From Siphlonurus alternatus (Eukaryota; Arthropoda; Insecta; Ephemeroptera; Siphlonuridae), in assembly GCA_949825025.1 (NCBI GenBank), contig OX463788.1, forward strand, positions 29,753,715-29,817,714: a stretch of 64,000 bases of DNA. Direction: 5' to 3'. Positions 24,101-36,700 of this stretch are shown in pieces. Positions within the stretch are counted from its first letter, which is position 1, and each line of letters starts with the position of its first letter. Position numbers and translations under genes: made by a program. Under the pieces are notes generated by a model, which was given only the letters and a program-made list of their open reading frames with translations, was not told where the DNA came from and made no database searches.

Positions 24101-27100
24101 TAAAAATTGCAACTCATACAGGTTCAGATTTTAAAGTAGAGTGAGCGATTTCATTTTTTGAAAATTTTACTTTCTAAAAATAGTTTAACCTGCCTTCTAT
24201 TGAGAAATTAAAACCAGAAAATTCCATCTCAAATAGCTTCACCACAAAAAATTCCCAAAGTTGATTTTTCGAAGGCCTTTAACATGCATCCTTACATATG
24301 GAACAGAAAAAAAAGTTATGAAATATTTGCGTGTGAATTCCCATAAGGAATTTTAAGATTTTTTCCGGAAAAACGGTTCCGTAAAAAAAAAAAAAAAAAA
24401 AAAAATGAAAATACATTAAAGAATTCATCATAGATTACGTAGGTATTTTTTAATTGGTACCATAGTTCAGACGAAGTTGGTAAAAAATGCTGTTTTCTGT
24501 TTCATAAGGATGCATATTAATAAAGGCCTCCGAAACACCAACTTTGGGAATTTTTTGTGGTGAAGCTATTTGAGATGGAATTTTTTGGTTTTCATTTCTT
24601 AATAGAGGGCGAGTTAAACTATAATATTTTTAGAAAATAAAATATTAAAAATAATGAAACCGCTCACTCTACTTTAAGTATAATGTTATGCATAAGGTAA
24701 GCGTATAGTTACATAGCCCCTTTTGGTTGTATACATTGCGAGTTATACCCCTTTGTTAGACGCAAGTATGAAATTTAACCACATACGCCCTTTTGTCAGA
24801 CTGTCCTGTGAGCTATTTTTGTCAGATACGCTTTTGTTCGGATTGACCTTCTACCACACAATGATTTTGAAAATTAATATGCAGTTTTACCACGAAAAAT
24901 GCACTTTGAAGGCATTTTTGCATGCTTGCAGTGGTCTGATGACCAAGAGACTTTACCATGTGATAGAGAAGGTCCTGTAGAACAGTATAATGATATGAAA
25001 AAATAAAAATAATCAACAACAACAACAATAACGCTATTCTGAAATTTGACCAGATACGACGCTCTGCCGGAAGACAACACGTACCGCCTAAAATTTAATA
25101 TTATGGTAGTTTTTTACTAAAAAAAATAATTTTTATGTTAAAGAAATACTTTTTTTTAACTTGATTTTAATTTGATATAGCGTTATGTTGAAGAAAATTC
25201 ATCCTACAATTTCTATGTTGCTTGTCCAGGAGAATTAAAAATCAAAATGGAGTATTGACCTAAATTTTTTTATTGCAGAAATGGATAGAGGGTGCAAAGT
25301 TGTGCTACCCTGATTTTTTTCAGATTTTTTAGAGCCCAGGAACTATTTTTAAAAAATTATTGAAAGTTATTTTTGTGACGTCACGAGACGCCGCTCAATC
25401 AGTCAATCAATCAATTTTCAATCAATCAATCAATCAATCAGTCCGATTGACTATTCTTGAAACAGAAATAATATGCAAAACATTTACTTCAACAGAATTT
25501 GCGTGCGAGATGTTCAGTAAGGGAAATGTAGAACTATAATATATACTCGTACAGTATATAAGGCCCAAAACTACTATGCCATAGACGTTAGAATGATTTT
25601 TCATGATAGATTCCAAAAATTGTTACTAGCAATTTTAGTAAATTATTTTAATAAAAAAAAATTGTTACGTATAAAAGATAAAAAAATTGGATCGATTTAT
25701 TCCTTAAATTTGATTCTAGGGATAGTAAATAACGTGTATTGAATGTAACTTTTATGATCGTAAAAAAACAGATAGGTTTGTAACCTTTTAGATGACAAAA
25801 AAAAATGTAAAATTACATTAAAAAAATGGAAATAAAACGCCACATTTTAAACGTGTAAAAAAACGAAAAATATTGTAATTGTTTAATAACAAAATTTTAT
25901 GTATTTTTACAAATATTTAAGTTTTGTGATTATACATTTAAATTTGTAATCTCAAATTACAAAATTTTAAGTTAAAATACACGTTTTTAATTTGGCGTTT
26001 TATTTCCTATTATTTTTTGTAAAAGTACAAAGAATTTTTTTACAGTGTAGGGCAAAAAGTACTTATAGACTTATAAGGCCCAAGGCGTTATAGAGGGCGC
26101 ACGGAGAAATTATTACATAATTTCTATGGTCCTTATACAGTGGTTGAGAAACTTTCCCCTGTAAATTATCGCGTCAGAAAATTGCGTGGGCCTGGTCGTA
26201 ATGATTTTACGGTCCATGTTAACCGTATGAAGAAGTTCTATGACTAAAATATAGTTCTTTATAGGATTTATCATGTGTGTACCATTTTGGTCATCATGAT
26301 TTACGTCGGGTGGACGTATGGCGCCTGTTTCGAGGACCCTGGGGCTGAGCTGCAAGGGGTTCCCGTCCATGTCGTTAGTGGCGCCTATTGGCGGCGCCTT
26401 CCATCAGTGACTACGTATGAGGCCAGCGTTCCACTCCTGTTCCGGTCATCATGGCTCACCGTTCCCACCAGCGTGGACGACCTACTCCCTCTTGCACAGT
26501 CGCTATGCCCGGGAGGTCCCTCGCTGTGTTCCCTTGAGAGGGATACGGACGCACTACAAAAGACATTTCGGGAGCAGCTGAACAATGTGGTAATTCACTC
26601 AGCTCCTGAGTTCAAGTGCTTTGTTTGCGAGAACGTTATTTATAATGGAACAATAAGAACAGAACGAGGTATTATTTGGGTCGGTGACGCATTAGACTGG
26701 TGTTGTGATGTCGCGACTAATTCAAAATTACAACCTCTTGTTAAACAGCAAATGTCAATACAAGATCAAATTAAAAATATTGAATCGATTGTTCATACTG
26801 ATCATTTAAATTTGATTAAAAATACGGAAGGTTTGAGTAAATATGATGAATTTGTAAAAGAATCATTTAAAGATGTTCAATTAAGAGTTAATAATTTAAC
26901 AAATGTTTTGCATAATATTCAATATAATTATAACCATAAAATAGAAAACATAACGTCAGAAATGTATTCCGTCTTTGTTTCTTCAATTTTGAATTTGCGA
27001 GGTTTGGTTGAATTATTAAATGTAATTAAGCAGTCGGAGATTTTGCAACAATGCAGGAACCGGTTAATTCCAAATTTAGTTGTTCCGAAAAAAGTTTTGT

Positions 27101-30100
27101 TTGAAGATCTGGTTAATTTAGAATCAAAATTAAGAGCTGAGGGCTATAAGTTAGCTATTCCTACGAGGGAGCTTGAAACTTATTATAAAATTAAAATTTC
27201 GGATTGTTCAATTGAAAATAATGAAATTTTAGTTCATGTGCAGCTAGGTTCCAATTATAAGTAAAAATAATAATTGGCAGCTCTTTGATCTGGTATCAAG
27301 TGCGTTTTCTTGGGAGTCGCAAACTTGTGTTTTGATGCACGAAAAAATGTTTTTGGCAGTCTCAGGTTCGGATTTGAAAATAATTTCCGGGTCCGCATTG
27401 TTTCAATGTAAACCTCACGAAAATTTTTTATGTTATGTACCGCGTTATATTTCTGACATTATGTTTGGCTCTTCTTGTGCCGTGAAACTTTATACTGGAG
27501 CGACAGTAGCCGAGTTAAATCAGCATTGTGCATTCCAGTGTCAAGTTTCTCAGGCATTATTAGTTAATGAAGTTGAAAAAGAGCTTTATATTATTACTAA
27601 TCCCAGGTCCTCTTTGGAAGTAATTTTTAATGGCAATAATAAAACAGTAATTAAAAATCCACTGAATGGAGGCCCTGGGGCGGTTCAGTTACATGTACCG
27701 TGTCCGTGCTCTGTGAGTTCAGAGGGTCGGCAAATAATTTCAGAGTCATTTCCTTGTGACAGTCGTGGTGTGAAAGAATTTCAAATTTTTCATGTTTTAC
27801 CCGCCCTCTGGACGAACCTAAACTCATTGAGGATTCACAGTAAAAAAGCTCATTTTACTATGTTTGATAATTATTCGGACTTTTTAAATTCTAATTGGAC
27901 TATTAAAACTCCACATTTTAATTTAACTTCAACCCCACTGTTGACTGATTATGTGCCTGATCCTCAATTAGTTTTCGGTAACATTGATAATACATTAAAA
28001 TTGGTTGATTTGTTGTGTTGTTGGGTTATTTTATTAACATTTTTCATGTTTTTAACTGTAGTAAAAAATCCTCATTTATTGTTTTTCATGCAAATTGGGG
28101 TAACTGATGCTCACTTGTTTGTTGATGTTTTAAAGTCTGATTTATTTATGATGTTTGTTGTAATAATTATCATGTTTTTATTTGGTTCAAATTGCATCAG
28201 CTACATAAGGTCATGCCTGTTGCGTAAGAGAGTTGAAAATGCTGCAGTAAACGGTTTACTTATCATTGATGGAGTTGCACATTCAATTACGTTAAATCCA
28301 CGAGAAGTTGGAATGATGAATGAAATAAATAGACCTTTAATGCCTCCCCCTCCTGTGTAAATTATTTTGAGTGTGAGAGCTTCTAGTAACACTTAATTTA
28401 ATTTATATGAGGAAATAATGGGCAAACACGTGTCGTGTTGACTTAATCACTGAAAATTATGTCTTACGGCTTTGTTATGTGGCCACTTGCAAAGTCATAA
28501 GTGGGGCATGGTTTGAGGTATTAAGTTTTGTTCCCCCCGCGGGTAAATAATGATAATGATAATAATAAAAAGAATAATAATGTTTTATGATGTAAGAGGG
28601 GTCGCTTGATATTAATGATTGATTTTATAATTATTGGGTCTATACACAATATATAGCTTTTATAGTTCGCGTGGTTTAACAGTTGTGCATAATATTTGTG
28701 CTTTAATTTAAAGTAATTTTTGGTACTCTAGTATTGAGTTAATTTATAGCAGGCATGGTCTCATTTTCTTACTCTATGTTGTTATTGTCTTGTTTTTATT
28801 TTTTGGTTTTCCTCTGGGACTTTGCGGGGGCAAAGTCTTTCGAGGAGGGGGTGTAGTGTCACACGGGAGTCGAACCCGTGCGGTGGCTGTTGTCATAGTT
28901 ATTTTATAATTTACGTTGTAAGCGTCTAGACTGTGGAATGCGGCAGTCTGGGGATGTGGAGTGTGCTGCTCTTCCTGGGTTAATGCTCAGGTAGTGCAGT
29001 CTATCTCTCTCTCTCCTGACTAGCTGACATCAGCAGTTTAGGCGTGTTAAATACGGGGCACGGGTGCACAGCTGGGAGAGCTCCGTCAGGAGACGATACC
29101 AGCCGCTGCCCTCCTGCCCCGCTGCCTTATTGCCACCGTGTGGGTCCGCTTGCAAGTACGCTATGGCCTCCGTCGGGGTGTAAGTATTCCACGTTGTCCC
29201 CCCAAACTTATATATGGAATCCCCCAAATAAAGGTCATGTTTACTGAGTAAAATAACTCATACTCTTTTATTTTCTTGTATGCTAGCCCGCCTTGGCAGG
29301 TCCCAGTTTAAGCACACAAGCGGGGTCAGACCTGACTTGTGACAATATACAAACAAGTTCAAACAACATAACTATAGACAATTTTCATTTTGCATTTGCT
29401 TAATAGAATAATAATTTTTTTTAATAAGATAGGCAAACACTTTTTTCTTAAAAACAGGTATACTTTCGATTTTCTTTAGACAGTCTGGTAGTTTATTGTA
29501 CAACACTGAGCTAAGATAACAATGGTCTCTTTTAGTTTGCTCATATCCTCCAAACTTTTTATGCAATAGATTAGACTGTCTAGTATTACGTCCAGTCACC
29601 TCTTTCTTACTTTGAAATAAATAATAATTACTTTTAACATACATGATCATAAAAAAAAAATAGAAATACATGGGAAATTCAATATATTAAGTTTCTCCCA
29701 TATTTTTTTACAACTTTGACCTGACTTGGCTTGAATCATGCTTCTAATTATTTTCTTTTGGCTTACAAATACACTGTCAGCGTGGGTAGATGAACCCCAC
29801 AAAAGTATGCCATAATTTATTAAAGAATATGCATAACCATAATATACTATAATTTTAAAGATTCTAAATTACAAATTTTACTAAGCTGCATCATATAGCA
29901 AAATTGATTTTTGCCAAATTCTTATTTAGTTCAATTATATGCACTTGCCAAGACAATTTATCATCAATATAAATGCCTAAATATTTACAACTAGATACTA
30001 GTTTAATATTAGTTAATGACTCAAAATGTTTTTTTGTTTGAGAAGATCTGTTACATATAACTTGTTTTCAAATTATTCATTACCAGATGATTAGTATTGA

Positions 30101-33100
30101 GATATTCTTGAAATATTTTCATAGCAATAGCTTGATTCTTAATAAGCTCATCAAGAGTTTTACCAATAATCAGTAAAACAATTATATCATCAGCGTACAA
30201 AATTATTTTGCAAACATGTTTGAGTGCATGTTCCAAATCATTAATATATAGAACAAAAAGTAGGGGCCCAAGTACAGAACCTTGAGGAACTCCATAATTA
30301 CAGTTCAATTTCTCTGATTTAAATGATTTTTTTCCCCTTTATCATTTATATCACTTACATAAACATATTGTGTTCTATTCTTCAAATATGACTCAAAAAA
30401 TGTTAGACAGTTCCCCCTTATGCCATAAAATTCAAGTTTTTCAAGTAACAATTTATGATCAACAACATCAAATGCTTTTTTTAAATCCACAAATACAGCA
30501 AGTAAATAATTTTTAAGTTCATGCTGTTTATTTACTTCATTGACTAGTTCTGTTACTGCTGTAGTCGTAGAACGGAATTTTGTAAATCCATGTTGACAGG
30601 AGGAAAAAATATTTTTTACAGCTAGAACAATAGTTTTGTACCATATCTTTAGCAGCAAACTCGATAAGTTTAGAAAATACAGAAAGTTTTGTGCTAGTGG
30701 CCTATAATGTGACTGGGTAAATTTTGTTCTCTATTCATAAATTATAAGAATCATGTGTATCGCAGCAATCGTTGTTATCAGATGTTCAGAGCAATTTAAA
30801 TAAGGGTATAAGATAACACGAACAATCGATTATTGTTAGTCCCATTTGATTAACATGTAAACCTTAGCAACCTCCAAAATGATTCTGAAATTTTTTTGAG
30901 AGGCAGTTCTTGGCATTAAAAAAATATGGAGAAAATTTCAAAACAATCGGACGATCCAATTTTTTTAAATTAATTTTTTAGTTTCGGTCTCCATGCATGG
31001 GAAAGCCCTATACTGAAAATTTAAAAAATTCATTTAAAAAAATTGGATCGTCCGATTGTTTTGAAATTTTCTCCATATTTTTTTAATGCCAAGAACTGTC
31101 TCTCAAAAAAAATTCAGAATTATTATGAGGTTGCTAAGGTTTACATGTTAATCAAATGGGACTACAACAATCGATTGTTCGTGTTATCTTACCCTTAATT
31201 AACATAGTTTTTATGTTGCAAAAACGAGCTTTAAGAATAAACCATTCTGTATTTTAAGAAAAAAAAATACATCATGTGTATCTCACACTTTAAACGACTT
31301 AACATTCTATCATTACCACAAGTATATATATGTTACCACCAAAAACCGAATTCGGGCAAAAGCCGAAAAAAATGAGCAAAACTAGTTTTGAGCATCAAGT
31401 TAAGCTCAAAACCCGAAATAATCGATTACTTCGGGTTTTGAGCTTATATAACTTGATGCTCAAAACTAGTTTTGCTCAAGTCGAAATGAGCAAAACCCGA
31501 TGAAGATTTTTACATCGGCTTTTGTTCATTCCCATTTGAACAAAACTAGTTTTGCGTATCAAATTATGATCAAAACCCGAAGTAAGATTTTGTTTCGGCT
31601 TTTGAGCAAAATTTGAACAAAACTATAGTTATGCTCATTTTTCAATAAACACAATTTATTTTTTATCTTGTGACAGCTGTTCTTTATTTATTATTTTCTT
31701 CGGAATAATATATTTATTTTTACTTATTCTTTGCTGTAGTTATTCAAATGTTTATTTAAATACTTAGTTAATTATTAATTAATTATTATTTTTTTAATTA
31801 TTTATTTATTTAATTATTTATTAATTTATTTATTTATTGTTGCATTTATTTATTTGTTGCTATTTGTTTGATTGAATAAAAGTTTTGATTAATTGGTTGG
31901 TATTTTGGGGCAATTGGCACATTTTGGCCATGTATGCCCTCAAATAAAAGTTTTAATTTATCCAATTTCTCTCTTAATTCGCCTAATCCTGCGAACGGGC
32001 TGGGCCGGGCCTAGCTTTTTCTCGAAATTTCAAAAGTGATTTTTTGTTGTTGTTGCTATTTTTGCTAAGGAAAGAGGAAGAAGGGAAACAAGAAAGCAAA
32101 AAAAAAAAAAGCTTCTAAAACGACTTTTTCTTAGTTTTATAATGGTTTGTAAAGCACTAAAATAAAAAGGCGAGCTGCATGAGGTTGAACTACGGACGGG
32201 CCGCGGGTCGGGCCGCATTGTGAAGCAGTCTTCACTGGTCCGAACGGACCTGGCCGGGTCGGGCCTCGAAATTAAATCCAGCCCGTGCAGAGCTCTATAA
32301 AGAACTATCTGTCAACTCTTTTCGTTGTGGGTGGCCAAAGAGGGCTTCATATGATGAACGCTTAATTCCACTCAAGTTCAAAATTAAAAATAAATTGTCT
32401 TTGAAAAATGAGCAAAACTAGTTTTGCTCAAATTTTGATCAAAAGACGAAATAAAATCTTACTTCGGGTTTTGAGCTTAATTGATGCTCAAAACTAGTTT
32501 TGCTCAAACGGAAACGCGCAAAACCCGATGTAAAAGTATAAGTCGGGTTTTGATCACTTCGATTTGAGCAAAACTAGTTTTGAGCATCAAGTTAAGCTCA
32601 AAACCCGAAATAATCGATTACTTCGGGTTTTGAGCTTATAACTTGATGCTCAAAACTAGTTTTGCTCATTTTTTTCGGCTTTTGCCCGAATTCGGTTTTT
32701 GGTGGTAACATATATATATATGTGTGTGTCATGTTAGAAAAAGTAAGTTGCAAGCGATATCAAGGTAACATTTGAATGCGTAAAACTACAATTACCTTGA
32801 AATGGGCTGAAATCCTCGCTGAAATATTACGCTGCACACGATGCACTTAAAACACACATACAGTTCACACGTGCACAATTAAAAATTAAAATAATAACAT
32901 GAAATATTTTTCGGTGCCTCCCCGGTCACCATCATCGGATGTAAACACACACTGACTCAAAACCTAGAACTACTGTATAATAGTAGTAGCCAACCGGGCC
33001 GATCGGCGAGGAGGTGGGAGTGGCGGGAGGGGTGTGTGTGAGTACGTGTTACTATTGTTATCACTATCACGACGAGAGGAGATTGCGGTGGACGGCTGCT

Positions 33101-33661
33101 GCACTGAGACACACCATGTTGCACTTGTTTCCTCGCAACAAAAACATTGCGGGCCGGCTTCTCTTTCTTTAATAAATCAGTCCACAAACAATCAAGTTCA
33201 TCATAGCTTGGCTGAGATAATGATATTATCCAAACCCCGTCTTGTCATCTCCGCCGCTTCATGAATTTTACGTTTTTTCCACCCGCTCTCACGGCCAATA
33301 ACTTTAGCTTTATCCTAAAGAATGCAGTGTTGATTTGAAATAGAATGGTCTGCTAATTTTGAGTAGCCAGATGTTTTCTTCTCAATTAAATAATTATATG
33401 TTCATCCAAACGTATCTCCACGGGCCTACTTGTCTCACCAACGTACTCCTTTTTACACTCGCAAAGAATCGAGTAAGTCAGTGTGTGTTTACATCCGATG
33501 ATGGTGACCGGGGAGGCACCGAAAAATATTTCATGTTATTATTTTAATTGTGCACGTGTGCGAACTGTATGTGTTTTAAGTGCATCGTGTGCAGCGTGAT
33601 ATTTCAGCGAGGATATAGCCCATTAAAAGGTATAATTGTAGTTTTACGCATATATATATAT

Positions 33662-33731
<70 letters not shown>

Positions 33732-36700
33732 GTATTGAATTGCTGTATATATGTATAAACGAAAACACCCTGAGCTCTATTCTCATAACAGTGATAATCA
33801 TACATAATTATGGCACATGAAACAAAAATAAAGTTTTAGTTGAGAATTTCCTTGCTCTCGCCGCGAGATCTTGCCGCTCTCGCGGCTGTAAAATTTTGTT
33901 GCCATGCAGTTCATTTATAAAATAAGACTTTTTAATGATATGTCAATAATAAATTATTAAAGAGTATATAAAAACCTCATAAGTAAAATAAAACAATATG
34001 CATAAATTTTGTTTCAATTCTATGGGACTAATTGTAATTTAATACAATATATACTAAATTTTAATTAAAAAATGCGTCAATTGTTGTTCTTATGGTGGTG
34101 TAGTTATAAGCTGTATTAGCATAAATGGTCACAATTAAGTATCAACGCTGGTAAATAGGGTCTATTTTTTTATTATTTTTACTGGATCCAGTCTATTTTT
34201 TCCCCAAAAAATTGTTAATACATTTCGCAAAAACCGTCAAATATAGTTAATTTCCAGTTTCCAGTGAAATCTAGTTACTTATAATATTTTACTTTTAAAA
34301 TTTATATACATATGTTTAATTGTTAAAAATTTCCAACAAGATATTTCCACACGATCAACAAACAAGATATTCAATACACATCCACATCAGTCAAAATTTA
34401 GCATTCAAATATTCCATCTACACTATAAAAACAATATTTATTAAGAAACGATTTTACAGCATTTTTAAACTCTGTATATATCTGTGGACGTTACCTTTTT
34501 TTATTGAAACAGGAAATTTATTACACATTTTAATACAGGAGCGCATATACAAGTCCTTTGTCCATATGTTTGTGTCTACTTTTTGGGAGTAATATATTAT
34601 ATTACTATTTAAATTTCTTTTTTTGAATCATGATGGACAGTGAAAAATATCAAAATTACTTCTAACTTCTAATAGTGTGTTTGTTTTAAACACACTTCGA
34701 AATAAAAATTCATGGTAATGTTATATAAGATACCATTGATTGCAGAGAAGAAAATTTTCTGTTTTCGTATACAAGTCCACTTTATTATTTCAATATTCAT
34801 GCACGGTTACTCACTGTTTTTGTTTTTGAAGAGATTGAGCACTGGCAGTATCTGACGGTAGTACGGCACCAGGGCCTCGCCCACGAGATCAGCAGACATG
34901 ACAAGCCTCTGCAGCACCTTCAGTGTGTTGCACACGATCTCCGGGTGCCGAGTATTTAGAGCGTCTGCACGATATATATTAATTACTATTAAATTTATGA
35001 CTGCATCGTTCTGAACAATAGAGGTATTAAAAGTTACAAATTAAAGTAATGAATAAAGTTATGAAAAATTAATATTAAATTTCACTAAACACAATTAATT
35101 GTACATACAAAATGCATAACCCATGCAGTCTAGCTATTTGTTCCTGGATGGCTCAATATATTGCAATCCAATATTGTAACTTTATCATGACTTCAAATAT
35201 TGCTCAGGGAAAACTCCCATGCATAAAGATGTTTAGCACTGCAATGTACGTATATTGGACGATATCATATATAGGCACACTTGCGCAAAACAAGGGTACC
35301 ATATAATATATGGTCGTGGATATATAAGTACGAAGCACTGGATTGGTTAGATCATGTTATAGATGAATGTAATTCAAATTGTTTATTTTATCTCATTCCA
35401 AATACAATTAAGGTATATATACACATCATATAAAATACATGGTTTCATGCATGGGTAAGACGTGCCATTAAAAACATATACGGTATAATCACACGATCAA
35501 CAAACAAGATATTCAATACACATCCACATCAGTCAAAATTTAGCATTCAAATATTCCATCTACACTATAAAAACAACATTTATTAAGAAACGATTTTACA
35601 GCATTTTTAAACTCTGTATATATCTGTGGACGTTACCTTTTTTTATTGAAACAGGAAATTTATTACACATTTTAATACAGGAGCGCATATACAAGTCCTT
35701 TGTCCATATGTTTGTGTCTACTTTTTGGGAGTAATATATTATATTACTATTTAAATTTCTTTTTTTGTATCATGATGGACAGTGAAAAATATCAAAATTA
35801 CTTCTAACTTCTAATAGTGTGTTTGTTTTAAACACACTTCGAAATAAAAATTCATGGTAATGTTATATAAGATACCATTAAATTGAAAATGTTTTTTACA
35901 TGATTCAGGATAGGGTCATACGGTAAGTTCAACATTGTTCGGATGCCATGATCCTTTTTTGCAAAATAAAATTTTTCTTGGAATCAATAGAATAGAGTAT
36001 CGACCTCAATATTTTTTTTTTTGCAGAAATGGATAGAGGGTGCAAAGTTATGCTACCCTGATTTTTTTTCAGATTTTTTACACACCGGAAACTATTTTTA
36101 AACAATTATTGAAAGTTTTTTTGTGACGTCACGAGGCGCCGCTTTAAGAAAAGGATAGGACTTGCCGCCTCGTGACGTCACAAAAAGGACTTTCAATAAT
36201 TTTTTAAAAATATAGTTCCCAGTCTGTAAAAAAAAATCTGAAAAAAATCAGGGTAGAATAACTTTGCACCCTCTATCCATTTCTGCAATAAAAAAATGAG
36301 GTCGATACTCATACCCCACACGATAACTCCATACTTAAAAATGGAATGGAAGTTTGCATTATACAATATAATCTTCAAGCACTTCATATTATAGTCTTGC
36401 AAGCGAAAGTTGGACCACGGAAATGACGTAATTTCAGTAGTTTTTGCTTCCGCGGTTGCCATGGTATAACCCACAATCGGAAGTTCCCGTACGCCCGTAC
36501 GTCATTTCCGGCAATTTTCATGGTCCAACTCTCGCTTGCTGGACTATAGCACACATATTATAAAATCCACATAATTCACAATCGTGACGTATTCGCTGAT
36601 ATACGAAACCAGATTAGATTATTCATGTTTTAATTAACGTATTGAGTAATTAATAATGAACTCACTTCTGATGGGGATGATGAGTTGCGGCACAACAGGC

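Larger units (their letters stand above)
22206..26047. mobile_element. CACTA-like (EnSpm-type) transposon inserted in integrase
   Basis: The ends are CACTGTAAAAAA and its complement. TA is duplicated on both sides (22204-22205, 26048-26049). Subterminal zones of about 300-400 bp are full of TGTAAAA and TTACAT repeats, as is usual for CACTA elements. It is 3,842 bp with no transposase ORF. An inner inverted pair (about 22,833-22,860 against 25,045-25,075) carries CTTCCGGC and CGTATCTGG. It contains a SINE fragment, a foldback MITE and a half MITE, listed separately. Confidence 0.8.
16529..29344 (+). mobile_element. Env-carrying Ty3/gypsy-type LTR retroelement, interrupted
   Basis: LTRs at 16529-17018 (490 bp) and 28857-29344 (488 bp) begin TGTCACA and end TGTGACA. 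A 4-bp ATAT lies on both sides (16525-16528, 29345-29348). Internal order is candidate PBS, gag, pol with protease, RT, RNase H and integrase, env-like ORFs, polypurine tract. The protease-RT-RNaseH-integrase order places it in Ty3/gypsy; an envelope gene makes it errantivirus-like. It inserted into a LINE and is antisense to PACRG. A 3,842-bp CACTA-like transposon splits the integrase region. Coding regions carry two stops and three frameshifts, so the copy is defective. By eye the LTRs differ at six positions plus one 2-bp indel. Confidence 0.92.

Noticed and set aside
24723..24980. 85-codon frame inside the CACTA-like element
   Set aside because: No domain, AT-biased composition and no sign of splicing; probably chance.
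25395..25445. CAAT-rich repeat considered as a regulatory array
   Set aside because: A simple tetranucleotide microsatellite at a broken MITE end.
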